A stretch of DNA of 18,232 bases, from assembly GCA_964427535.1 (NCBI GenBank), contig CAYRVF010000105.1, forward strand, positions 1 to 18,232, in the 5' to 3' direction. Under the pieces are notes generated by a model, which made no database searches, was not told where the DNA came from, and saw only the letters and a list, made by a program, of their open reading frames with translations. This document shows positions 1 to 7,014 of the stretch, in pieces. Position 1 is the first letter of the stretch, and the number at the start of each line of letters is the position of its first letter. A program made the position numbers and the translations under genes. The stretch comes from CAYRVF01 sp964427535 (GTDB lineage: Bacteria; Chloroflexota; Ktedonobacteria; Ktedonobacterales; JADMIN01).

Positions 1-1
1 G

Positions 2-1024
2 ATCGAGCTGCACGTCGACGACCCGATGTTCCGCCTCGACCTCTTCAAGATTCGCATGTTCGCCTTTGGCAACCTGAGCAGCTTCCTCTCGTCGCTCTCG
101 CGTGGTGGCTTGCAGTTCATGCTGATCATCTGGCTGCAGGGCATCTGGCTGCCGCTGCACGGCTTCCGCTACGAAGACACACCGTTGTGGGCCGGCATCT
201 ACATGACGCCGCTGCTGCTCGGTTTCATCGTGATGGGGCCGATCAGCGGGTGGCTCTCCGACCGGATGGGCGCGCGTCTCATCTCGACGGCGGGCATGGC
301 GATCCAGGTGGTGGGCTTCCTGGGGCTGACCTTCCTGCCGCCGAACTTCAGCTATCCCATCTTCGCGATTCTGCTGCTGGTGCTCGGCATCGGCCAGGGC
401 ATGTTCGCCGCGCCGAACACGACGGCCATCATGAACAGCGTGCCCGCTGAGTCACGTGGCGTCTCGTCGGGCATGACGGCGACGACTCAGAACGGCGCCT
501 CGCTCATCAGCATCGGCCTGTTCTTCAGCATCGTCACGGTCGGGTTGGCGACCGCGCTGCCGTCGGCGTTCTACAGCGGGCTGACGCAGCATCACGTGCC
601 CATCGCCGCCGCGACGCAGATCTCGCACCTGCCGCCGACCGCCGCGCTCTTCGGCGCCTTCCTGGGCTACAACCCCATCGGCGCGCTGCTGCCGCATCAA
701 CTGCTGGCCGCGCTGCCGCAGGCCGACCAGTTGGCGCTGCTGGGCAAGACGTTCTTCCCCAACCTGATCGCCGATCCGTTCATGGTCGGGCTGCGAGCGG
801 TGTTCTACATCTCCGCGTTCATGTGCCTGGTCGCCGCCGTGGCATCGTACTTCCGCGGCCAGCGCTACATCCGCGACGAGGTAGCCACCGGTGAGATCGC
901 GCGCGGCGAGACCATCGAGAGCACATCGGTGCTCGAAGTGTCGGAGCCCTCAGCGCAAGCCGCGCTCGAGTCGAACGCCAACGACGAAAACATCAGCCGC
1001 GCGGGCACCGCCGCGGGCCAATAA
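2..1024 (+). CDS. MFS transporter, DHA2 (EmrB/QacA-like) family, C-terminal part
   Basis: The gene enters from the left edge already in frame (codons from base 2), so its N-terminal helices are missing and the start is unknown. What remains is about 340 residues with many long hydrophobic segments. It contains the loop motif GWLSDRMGARL, an MFS motif-A-type sequence (GxLaDrxGxrxxl) at the membrane-cytoplasm junction, followed by glycine-rich helices such as VLGIGQGMFAAPN, a pattern typical of proton-driven 14-helix DHA2 drug exporters. The last 55 or so residues are hydrophilic and acidic and probably form a cytoplasmic tail. Substrate cannot be told from sequence; export of toxic organic compounds is the family's usual role. 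A good rho-independent terminator follows the stop at once, so this gene ends its transcription unit. Confidence 0.85.
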   Translation: MELHVDDPMFRLDLFKIRMFAFGNLSSFLSSLSRGGLQFMLIIWLQGIWLPLHGFRYEDTPLWAGIYMTPLLLGFIVMGPISGWLSDRMGARLISTAGMAIQVVGFLGLTFLPPNFSYPIFAILLLVLGIGQGMFAAPNTTAIMNSVPAESRGVSSGMTATTQNGASLISIGLFFSIVTVGLATALPSAFYSGLTQHHVPIAAATQISHLPPTAALFGAFLGYNPIGALLPHQLLAALPQADQLALLGKTFFPNLIADPFMVGLRAVFYISAFMCLVAAVASYFRGQRYIRDEVATGEIARGETIESTSVLEVSEPSAQAALESNANDENISRAGTAAGQ

Positions 1025-1042
1025 CTGGTCGCACCTCTCAAG

Positions 1043-1080
1043 CTCCCTCCACCACACGGACGTGATGGAGGGAGTCTTTG
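1043..1080 (+). terminator. Rho-independent terminator of the MFS gene
   Basis: CTCCCTCCA (1043-1051) pairs perfectly with TGGAGGGAG (1066-1074) across a 14-base loop and is followed by TCTTT. It lies 18 bases after the MFS stop codon. The minus-strand gene ending at 1100 converges on the same hairpin, but the minus-strand sequence after the stem lacks a T-run, so termination is mainly for the plus strand. Confidence 0.75.
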
Positions 1081-1099
1081 TGTTTCACAGTGCGGGCTC

Positions 1100-1507
1100 T
1101 CAGCGTCCGGCGGATGCCACCTGCGGCTGCTGGGTGGGCTGCTGCTGGGGAGCTGATTGCTGCGCGGCCGTCTGCTGTGTCGCTGGATGGTCGAGGCGCG
1201 GCGCGTAGAGCACACCATCCATCTGGCGGACACGCCCCTGCTCGATCGCCGCGCGTAGAGCCCGGCGAAAGCGTCCAGGCCCCCAGAAGTCCGCGTCGAG
1301 CCGGTCGGCGAGCGCGCGCCGAGTGATGATGTTGTTCGCTTCCACTGTCCGAGTGATATCGTCGATCTCGCGGTCGAGGTTTTCGTCCTGTGGATTCGCG
1401 GATGCCTGGGGCATGGGCGCCCAGATGCTTGTCGTGGTGACACTCGGTCCGAGACGATACTTACTCGCCAGGCGGCGGAGCTGGCGCTTGCTGATGCGGT
1501 TCTTCAT
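1100..1507 (-). CDS. Small winged-helix-like protein with Gln-rich tail, function unknown
   Basis: I do not recognise a named family. The start is placed at the ATG at 1507, 135 residues, because AGGAG lies 8 bases upstream; an in-frame extension to 1555 has no such site. Residues 1-20 are basic (MKNRISKRQLRRLASKYRLG). Residues about 44-103 look like a compact helical domain ending in a beta hairpin, with FWGPGRFRRALRAAIEQGRV at 75-94 and then QMDGVLYAP; this resembles a winged helix-turn-helix fold. The final 30 residues are Gln/Pro/Ala-rich and probably disordered. It is convergent with the MFS gene. A DNA- or RNA-binding role is an inference from the basic N-terminus and the helix pattern only. 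It could belong with the acyl-CoA dehydrogenase-family gene upstream, but the 249-base spacer with a hairpin argues for separate control. Confidence 0.6.
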   Translation of the reverse strand: MKNRISKRQLRRLASKYRLGPSVTTTSIWAPMPQASANPQDENLDREIDDITRTVEANNIITRRALADRLDADFWGPGRFRRALRAAIEQGRVRQMDGVLYAPRLDHPATQQTAAQQSAPQQQPTQQPQVASAGR

Positions 1508-1589
1508 GCGGCTTTCTCCTGCGGCGTGCTCTCCGGTTGATGCGTCCTGGTCCACGACTGAAGCTCTGGACTACACCAACACCTCCACT

Positions 1590-1637
1590 CGCCAACGGAT
1601 GTCACACGCCAGTCCTACATGCGTGAATCCGTTGGCG
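1590..1637. repeat. 11-bp perfect inverted repeat in spacer
   Basis: CGCCAACGGAT (1590-1600) and ATCCGTTGGCG (1627-1637) are perfect complements around a 26-base loop that can itself pair further (ACGC 1606-1609 with GCGT 1621-1624). It lies between two minus-strand genes. No T-run follows on either strand, so it is a weak terminator candidate; it could equally be a regulatory stem in the leader of the small gene ending at 1100. Confidence 0.5.
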
Positions 1638-1756
1638 GGAGGCAACTTGCAAAGCGCGTGCCACAGCGTCCCGCCCGAATCTATCAGCAGCCGAGCCACT
1701 GAGCGGTGTGTGTCCTTCCGGCCAGGGACCTCGGCTGCTCAGGATGTGCGCCGGCG

Positions 1757-2959
1757 TCAGTCGGCGGCTGCCTTCTGGTCGTCCTCGACGGCGGCCTTGC
1801 CAGCGTTCTGCAACACCACATCGTCGAGCGGCGCGTTGATGAGGCCGGGCCGCGCGTCGCGGAAGAGGCGCTCCAGCCGCATCGACTTCTGCATCGCGGC
1901 GCCACCCACCACACGCAGCGCCAGATCGGTGATGCGCACGGCATTGTTGGTCGTCAGCGACTTTACCAGTGGCGCCTGCGCGCGGACCATCGCACGGCTC
2001 TCGGGCCGCTCCACCCAGTCGGCGGCGAGATCAAAGAGCAGGCGGTGCGAGACGAGCAGCAGCGACTCCATCTCACCCAGGCGCATGCGCACCGTCGGCA
2101 GCTCACCGATCGGCTTGCCCAGCGCCGTGGGAATGCGCGTCGCGGCGAAATGCACCGCCTCATCACGCGCGGCCAGGCCGATGCCGGTGTAGATCGCCGC
2201 CAGCGTGATCGGCCCCCAGGGCAGACCAAGCGCGGCGCGCGGGTCGGGCGTGCCGGGCATGCGGATGTCGAGCAGGGTGCTCTCGGGCACCAGCGCATCC
2301 TCAAGGACCACATCGTCGCTGCCGCTGGAGCGCATGCCCAGCGCATCCCACGACTTGACGACGGAGATTCCCGGCGTGTCGTTCGGTACCAGGAAGTTGC
2401 CAAGCCGGGGCGGCTGGTCCGGCTCCTCGACCGTGGCCAGCACGAGGAAGTAGCGCAAGATCGGCGCGCCTGTCGTGTAGAGCTTGCGCCCGCTGAGGCG
2501 CCATCCGCCCGAGGCGTCGCGTCGCGCCGTGGTCTTGGGGAGCCCGCCATGTGCCGGGCTGCCAAGCTCTGGCTCGGCCTGCGCCGCGTTCATCATCGCG
2601 CCCTCCTCGACGACCGCGCGAAAGAGTTGCGGCTGGTGGTCCTCCCAGAGGTTGCCCTCGGCGATCTGCGCGATATTGCTGAGGCTCATGCCCAGCGCGA
2701 GTGCCGTGGATGGGTCGCCCCAGGCGATGCGCTCGAGCACCAGCGCGTATTCCAGTTCGTTCGCGCCGAGGCCGCCGTAGCGCTCGGGCACGGTGAGCGC
2801 GAGCAGCCCCGCGTCGCGCAGGTCAGCGAAGTTCTCGAACGGGAACGAGGCGTCGCGGTCGTGCTCCGGAGCGCGCGCGGCGAACCGCTCGGCAAGCGGC
2901 GTGGCAAGTTCGAGCAGGTGCCGCTGACGGTCGGTCGCCGGATAGGGTGTATAGCGCAT
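1757..2959 (-). CDS. Acyl-CoA dehydrogenase-family flavoprotein, possibly not a true dehydrogenase
   Basis: A 400-residue protein of the usual acyl-CoA dehydrogenase length. The ATG at 2959 is chosen over a GTG at 2977 because GAGGA lies before it and overlaps the GTG. Family marks: an N-terminal helical region with VPERYGGLGANELEYALVLE (58-77), the flavin-contact segment NAAQAEPELGSP (124-135; classical enzymes read xxTEPxxGSD), GGWRLSGRKLYTTGA (151-165), and the C-terminal VVGGAAMQKSMRLERLFRDAR, where the usual YPVER is MRLER. In the medium-chain enzyme the catalytic Glu lies 9 residues after RDA; my alignment by eye puts Ala376 there, with Asp379-Asp380 just after. That fits the divergent branch of the superfamily that includes flavin-dependent monooxygenases (DszC/SfnB-like). 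Substrate is unknown. A TACAAT at 3016-3021 (minus strand) is a possible -10 element. Confidence 0.8.
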   Translation of the reverse strand: MRYTPYPATDRQRHLLELATPLAERFAARAPEHDRDASFPFENFADLRDAGLLALTVPERYGGLGANELEYALVLERIAWGDPSTALALGMSLSNIAQIAEGNLWEDHQPQLFRAVVEEGAMMNAAQAEPELGSPAHGGLPKTTARRDASGGWRLSGRKLYTTGAPILRYFLVLATVEEPDQPPRLGNFLVPNDTPGISVVKSWDALGMRSSGSDDVVLEDALVPESTLLDIRMPGTPDPRAALGLPWGPITLAAIYTGIGLAARDEAVHFAATRIPTALGKPIGELPTVRMRLGEMESLLLVSHRLLFDLAADWVERPESRAMVRAQAPLVKSLTTNNAVRITDLALRVVGGAAMQKSMRLERLFRDARPGLINAPLDDVVLQNAGKAAVEDDQKAAAD

Positions 2960-3192
2960 GGTGGTCGTTTTCCTCACACATTCAGGTATCAGGGCGTCAA
3001 TATGTGTCTGCCACTATTGTAGGACAGCGCTCCCCACTCCCGCGATCAGGCCCGAGAATGGCTTCCGGCACGATGCGTGCCCGTTCCGCCGGGCCACCGG
3101 GACGTACCGGATGGTCCTGCTTTGTGGGCAGAGGGCGACGCGGTTCGACATACTTGTAGCGCGGAGAGCAACGGACGGGCGGAGGAGGTTCT

Positions 3193-4668
3193 ATGGCTCG
3201 GGCGAACTCACAGACGTTGACCGACCAGCGTGAGACGGATAGAGGGACAGCTTCCGACACGCCAACGCCACGCGCCCGAAAACGAGCCGCCGCGCAGTCC
3301 GACGCACAGACCCCTCTCGGCGACACCGCCAACCACGCGATAGCCAAGGTCGAGACAGCGGCGCAACCGGCCGCGAAGCCGAAGCGCACGACACGCGCGC
3401 CAGCTTCCCCAGGCCAGAGCGGAAGCCGCTACGAGACCGCCAAGCTGCCGACACTCACGAGCGCTCACACCCGCGTCACCGGGCCGCAGCCAGCGGTGAA
3501 GGATGAGGCAGCGGCGAAGACGCGCGGCAAAGATTCCTCCGGCGCTCGTCAGCCTCGAATCTCTAAAGACGACACGTCGACGTCCGCCCAGACGCCCAAA
3601 CGCACGTCCGCATCCGCCGCCCGTCGCCGCGAGACGGCGGTGCTGCCAGCGCTGCATGCGCTCAGCGGACCGGTCGAGGTCCCGGCGACAGAGGACAACG
3701 AGGCACCCGTCGCGCGACACTCGGTTACGACGGCACGACCACTAACCTCAGGCGATACCGCGTTGATCGAAGAGGCCACGCAGGCGCTTCGCGCGGTGGA
3801 GCTGGTCAAGTGGGACGCCGCCGCGCTGACGCCGGTAGACGAGGCGTTGCCACGCGAGCCAGTCACTGTCATTACGGGGTCACTCAAGGCTGATCCGTGG
3901 ACAGCGCCCCGCCCCAAACAGCATCCCGTACGTGTCGCCATCCGCTGGGGCAGCACACACCTGCTGGCGGTCATCGCGATTCTGGTCACGATCTCTGCGG
4001 CGACACCACTGATCGCCGCGCATGTGGCGCAACACGCGCCCGCTCTTGCGCTCGCTCAGCTCGGCACGCATGCCAACACAATGCCACAGGGGCCGTGGGA
4101 TACATCGGTCGGCATCACCGAGACGCTCGGCCTCGGAGGTGGTGCCGCTCCAGGGGTTAAGGCACCGGGCAGCGCCGGACTGGCTGTGAAGAGCCCGCCA
4201 CCGGTTAGCGTGAATACCGTGACGGTGTCGCCAACTAACGTGTCTCCTGCGCCCTTTCAGCCGTGGCCGCCGTCCGATCCATTCATGGCGGTGCCAGGGC
4301 ACGGCTCGTTCGCGATGAACGACCCGAACGGCTACTACTCCTGGGCATTCGGCCAGTGTACGTGGTGGGCGCAATATAAGCGGCAGGACGAGAACCTGAC
4401 CCAGATGGGCAACGCGCAGTACTGGGCGAGCGGCGCCGCCGCGCGCGGCTACAGCGTCGGCTCGACGCCCATCGCGGGCTCGACGGTCGTCTTCCAGCCG
4501 GGCGTGCAGGGCGCGGGCGGCGCGGGCCACGTCGCGCATGTCGAAGCAGTCTACCCCGACGGCTGGTTCCTCATCTCCGAGATGAACTTCTACGTTAACG
4601 GCGGCGGCTGGGGTCGCGTCGATTACCGCTACGCGCATACCGGCTGGGGCGTGCAGTTCATCGCGTAG
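3193..4668 (+). CDS. Membrane-anchored CHAP-domain peptidoglycan hydrolase with long cytoplasmic tail
   Basis: A 491-residue protein; AGGAGG just upstream of the ATG at 3193 fixes the start. Residues 1-240 are low-complexity, rich in Ala, Thr, Arg, Lys and Pro, with no recognisable fold. One hydrophobic segment at about 256-278 (LLAVIAILVTISAATPLI) gives a single membrane crossing, probably with the N-terminus inside given the many basic residues before it. A Pro/Val/Ser-rich linker (about 334-365) leads to a CHAP domain at about 370-491: WAFGQCTWWA with the nucleophile Cys389, GHVAHVEAV with His446 as the likely catalytic base, and ISEMN (461-465) supplying the third polar residue. CHAP domains cleave peptidoglycan stem peptides or amide bonds, so a role in wall remodelling outside the membrane is expected. 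It stands alone, divergent from the acyl-CoA dehydrogenase-family gene. Confidence 0.85.
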   Translation: MARANSQTLTDQRETDRGTASDTPTPRARKRAAAQSDAQTPLGDTANHAIAKVETAAQPAAKPKRTTRAPASPGQSGSRYETAKLPTLTSAHTRVTGPQPAVKDEAAAKTRGKDSSGARQPRISKDDTSTSAQTPKRTSASAARRRETAVLPALHALSGPVEVPATEDNEAPVARHSVTTARPLTSGDTALIEEATQALRAVELVKWDAAALTPVDEALPREPVTVITGSLKADPWTAPRPKQHPVRVAIRWGSTHLLAVIAILVTISAATPLIAAHVAQHAPALALAQLGTHANTMPQGPWDTSVGITETLGLGGGAAPGVKAPGSAGLAVKSPPPVSVNTVTVSPTNVSPAPFQPWPPSDPFMAVPGHGSFAMNDPNGYYSWAFGQCTWWAQYKRQDENLTQMGNAQYWASGAAARGYSVGSTPIAGSTVVFQPGVQGAGGAGHVAHVEAVYPDGWFLISEMNFYVNGGGWGRVDYRYAHTGWGVQFIA

Positions 4669-4764
4669 CTGATGAACCTGCACAGTGACGGGCAGCATTC
4701 TCCCTGCATGTCACAAATCGTCACCGTACGCCTACCATCACACCCTAATTTTCCTCGATTTAGC

Positions 4765-4803
4765 GCTGTCACACTTCCGGAGACTTAGGGCATGTGTGAC
4801 AGC
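4765..4803. repeat. 10-bp perfect inverted repeat
   Basis: GCTGTCACAC (4765-4774) and GTGTGACAGC (4794-4803) are perfect complements with a 19-base loop. It lies about 100 bases after the CHAP gene. There is no T-run, so it is not a standard terminator. It could be a protein-binding site or a remnant of a small mobile element; nothing here decides. Confidence 0.6.
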
Positions 4804-4828
4804 CTACCCTATGGGTCTCATCTCCGAG

Positions 4829-4849
4829 CCCTCTCCGTGCGGGAGAGGG
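4829..4849. repeat. Intergenic GC-rich palindrome, copy A
   Basis: CCCTCTCC (4829-4836), loop GTGCG, GGAGAGGG (4842-4849). It belongs with the similar C-rich/G-rich hairpins at 6757, 6851, 11031 and 11110. Confidence 0.6.
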
Positions 4850-4953
4850 GAGGACGTCTCGGCGAGCATGGTTGCCCGCAGGCGACGAACGTCCGCTCCT
4901 CCTTCCCCTACGCCGGCACAAGAACCGCCAGCCATCGCACCTCCTCCGCTGGC

Positions 4954-4983
4954 TGGACAACGCCTCGCACGCGCAGCTAGAAT
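4954..4983 (+). promoter_or_regulatory. Candidate sigma-70-type promoter of gcvTH
   Basis: TGGACA (4954-4959), 18-base spacer, TAGAAT (4978-4983): five of six matches to each consensus hexamer. A transcript starting near 4990 would carry a leader of about 120 bases with two stems before gcvT. Confidence 0.5.
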
Positions 4984-5111
4984 GGAGGCTGCATACACGC
5001 AGGCGCGCACACCCGGAGCCGCGCGCCGCCGGTCGTCCCATAGCGCGTGACGCGACGGATGCTGGGTTCCACCGGAGCTCAGACACGTGGAACGCTAGAG
5101 CGAGATGAGAG

Positions 5112-6245
5112 ATGAGCGCACAGCATACCGCGGACACCGCGACGACGGGGTTGAAGCGGACACCACTCTACGATGAGCATCGGGCGCTCGGCGCGCGCAT
5201 GGTCGAGTTCAGCGGCTGGGAGATGCCCGTCCAGTACAGCGGCATCCTCGATGAACACCGTGCCGTCCGCGAGCGCGCCGGTCTCTTCGACGTCAGCCAC
5301 ATGGGCGAGTTCCGCGTGGAGGGGCCAGGCGCGCTCGACTTCCTGCAGGGATTGGTGCCGAACAATGTCGGACGCCTCGCGGTAAATCAGGCGCTCTATA
5401 CGCAGGTTCTGCTGCCCGACGGCGGCACGCTCGACGACCTGATTATCTATCGCCTCGGCGACACCCTCTATCAGGTCGTCGTCAATGCCGGGACGATGGA
5501 GAAGGACTGGGCGTGGTTCTCCGAGCACGCCGCCGGGCGCGACGACGTCACCCTCACCAACATCTCGGGCGAGACGGGGCTGATCGCCGTGCAGGGTCCC
5601 CTGGCGGAGCGTATCCTCCAGCGGCTGACGGATACGCCCCTCGGTGAGATCGGCTACTACCACGCTCAGCCCGGAACCGTCGCGGGCATCCCGAGCCTCA
5701 TCTCGCGCACCGGCTACACCGGCGAAGATGGCTTCGAGCTCTACAGCGCGTGGGATGCGACGCCGCGGCTCTGGCGCAGTGTGCTGGAGGCTGGGACGTC
5801 CGAGGGGCTGATCCCGGCGGGGCTCGGCGCACGTGACACACTGCGCCTTGAGGCCGGCTACTGCCTGTATGAGCACGAGCTGACCGAGCAGATTACACCG
5901 CTAGAGGCCGGCCTCGGCTGGACCGTGAAGCTGGAGAAGGGACACGACTTCATCGGCCAGCAGGCGCTCGCGGATGAGAAGCGCGATGGGCTGCGCCGCA
6001 AGCTGGTGGGCATCGAGCTGCGCGACCGTGGCGTGCCGCGTGCCGGATATCCCGTCCTGCGAGACGGCCAGAAGGTCGGCGCACTGACGAGTGGCACGAT
6101 GAGTCCGACGCTGAACCGGGCGATCGGGCTGGGCTACGTCACACCAGACGTGGCGACATCGGGCACGCCGGTCACGGTCGAGATACGCGGCAAGCAGGTG
6201 GCGGCGGAGATCGTCGCGCTCCCCTTCTATAAGCGACAGAAGTAG
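5112..6245 (+). CDS. gcvT: Glycine cleavage system T protein (aminomethyltransferase)
   Basis: This 377-residue protein takes the aminomethyl group from lipoylated H protein, releases ammonia and passes the one-carbon unit to tetrahydrofolate, giving 5,10-methylene-THF. Family marks are strong: TPLYDEHRALGARMVEFSGW near the N-terminus, GLFDVSHMGEFRVEGPGALD (58-77), GGTLDDLIIYR with the Asp108-Asp109 pair that carries the catalytic Asp, GARDTLRLEAGYCLYEHEL in the middle and TSGTMSPTLNRAIGLGYV in the C-terminal barrel. The ATG at 5112 is the only sensible start, 16 codons before the first conserved motif, although its ribosome site is weak (GATGAGAG directly before it). gcvH follows after 77 bases in the same direction. 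Length and motifs are complete. Confidence 0.97.
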   Translation: MSAQHTADTATTGLKRTPLYDEHRALGARMVEFSGWEMPVQYSGILDEHRAVRERAGLFDVSHMGEFRVEGPGALDFLQGLVPNNVGRLAVNQALYTQVLLPDGGTLDDLIIYRLGDTLYQVVVNAGTMEKDWAWFSEHAAGRDDVTLTNISGETGLIAVQGPLAERILQRLTDTPLGEIGYYHAQPGTVAGIPSLISRTGYTGEDGFELYSAWDATPRLWRSVLEAGTSEGLIPAGLGARDTLRLEAGYCLYEHELTEQITPLEAGLGWTVKLEKGHDFIGQQALADEKRDGLRRKLVGIELRDRGVPRAGYPVLRDGQKVGALTSGTMSPTLNRAIGLGYVTPDVATSGTPVTVEIRGKQVAAEIVALPFYKRQK

Positions 6246-6322
6246 CCGGACGCGACATGCGCCGGATACAGAACCTTTGATGAGTTGTGACGGATGCGGG
6301 TCAGAAAGAGCGAGGTGCCGCG

Positions 6323-6730
6323 ATGGCCAAGACAGAACAGCCCGAGAACCTGAGGTATGCGGGGTCGCACGAGTGGGTGCGGGTCGACGGCGACGAGGCA
6401 TATATCGGCATTTCCGACTACGCGCAGGATGAGCTGGGCGATGTCGTCTACCTCGATCTACCGTGGGATGAGGCCGGTACGCGAGAGATTCGCGCGGGCG
6501 AGCACTTCGGCGACATCGAGTCGGTGAAGGCGACCTCAGAGCTGTTCTCGCCGGTGAGCGGCACCATCACCAAGATCAATTCGGCCCTGCAAGATCACGC
6601 TGAGGTCGTCAACACCGAGCCCTATGGTGGCGGCTGGATGCTCGCGATCCGCATGAGCGATCCCTCCGAGCTCGACAAGCTAATGGACGCCGACAGGTAC
6701 ACAAAGTTCCTCGAAGGCGCCGGGCACTAG
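6323..6730 (+). CDS. gcvH: Glycine cleavage system H protein (lipoyl carrier)
   Basis: A 135-residue carrier that shuttles the methylamine group from the P protein to T on a lipoyl-lysine arm. The lipoylation motif GDIESVKATSE is intact, with Lys69 as the modified residue, and the flanking hammerhead-fold sequence is typical: HEWVRVDGDEAYIGISDYAQ at 17-36, LGDVVYLDLP, and PYGGGWMLAIRMSDPSEL near the end. The ATG at 6323 is chosen over a GTG at 6287 because GAGGTG (6312-6317) lies 5 bases before it and the family starts close to this point. It probably shares a transcript with gcvT. Two palindromes follow the stop, the second ending in CTTTTT. Confidence 0.97.
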   Translation: MAKTEQPENLRYAGSHEWVRVDGDEAYIGISDYAQDELGDVVYLDLPWDEAGTREIRAGEHFGDIESVKATSELFSPVSGTITKINSALQDHAEVVNTEPYGGGWMLAIRMSDPSELDKLMDADRYTKFLEGAGH

Positions 6731-6756
6731 GAGCGCGAGGAGAGGAATCCCCAGAA

Positions 6757-6800
6757 CCTCACCCCCTACCCCCTTCCCTTGAGGGAAGGGGTCGCTCTTT
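6757..6800 (+). repeat. Intergenic palindrome, copy B, after gcvH
   Basis: CCTCACCCCC lead-in, then CCCCTTCCC (6770-6778), loop TTGA, GGGAAGGGG (6783-6791), then TCGCTCTTT. A 9-bp perfect stem 39 bases after the gcvH stop; it may terminate the gcvTH transcript. The 12-mer CAGAACCTCACC at 6752-6763 recurs exactly at 7930-7941. Confidence 0.65.
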
Positions 6801-6850
6801 GAGCGGCCGTGGCGGAGCGCAAAGGCTGTCCCGTGGCGGGGGTAAAGGCG

Positions 6851-6892
6851 CCTCACCCCAACCCCTCTCCCTGCGGGGAGGGGGGCTTTTTC
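6851..6892 (+). terminator. Intergenic palindrome, copy C, terminator-like
   Basis: CCTCACCCCA lead-in, CCCCTCTCCC (6862-6871), loop TGC, then a G-rich arm (6875-6885) pairing with one bulge, followed by CTTTTT. The T-run makes this the best rho-independent terminator after gcvH. It is also a clear member of the intergenic repeat family. Confidence 0.6.
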
Positions 6893-6961
6893 ATACGCGC
6901 TCCTCTCGTATGAGGGGCGATGTTCGCGCGACGCGCTGTAGGGGCGAGGCAAGCCTCGCCC
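6891..6961. repeat. Two further palindromes, including a GTAGGGGCGAGGC element
   Basis: TCATACG (6891-6897) pairs with CGTATGA (6907-6913). Then GGGCGAGGC (6942-6950) and GCCTCGCCC (6953-6961) form a 9-bp stem separated by only two bases, preceded by GTAG. This second palindrome differs in sequence from copies A to E and looks like a separate REP-like class. It lies in the spacer between gcvH and the convergent hydrolase gene. Confidence 0.6.
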
Positions 6962-7014
6962 GCTGCCCCCGACAGCAGCTAAGCCGCCAGCGGAATCATC
7001 GGCTGGCCTTCCGA

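Larger units (their letters stand above)
4669..5111 (+). promoter_or_regulatory. 443-bp gap: CHAP 3' end, hairpins and gcvT leader
   Basis: No gene is supported here. In order: an imperfect stem-loop at 4685-4714 (GTGAC with GTCAC, GCAG with CTGC, no T-run); a 10-bp perfect inverted repeat at 4765-4774/4794-4803; a GC-rich palindrome of the intergenic family at 4829-4849; a promoter candidate at 4954-4983; and a leader of about 120 bases before gcvT holding two more stems, GGCGCGC (5002-5008) with GCGCGCC (5021-5027) and GTTCCAC (5066-5072) with GTGGAAC (5087-5093). I looked for a glycine riboswitch and did not find its conserved core. Confidence 0.5.

Noticed and set aside
865..1443. 192-codon minus-strand frame at the MFS 3' end
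   Set aside because: It overlaps the MFS coding region and the better-supported small gene at 1100-1507 and is Arg/Ser-rich shadow sequence.
1706..3022. 438-codon open frame on the plus strand
   Set aside because: It lies opposite the acyl-CoA dehydrogenase-family gene. Its composition is Arg/Gln/His-rich as expected for an antisense frame in GC-rich DNA, and it shows no family motif.
4954..5111. Glycine riboswitch before gcvT
   Set aside because: Expected from biology, but I could not find the conserved aptamer core or the tandem arrangement; the same holds for the gcvPA leader.
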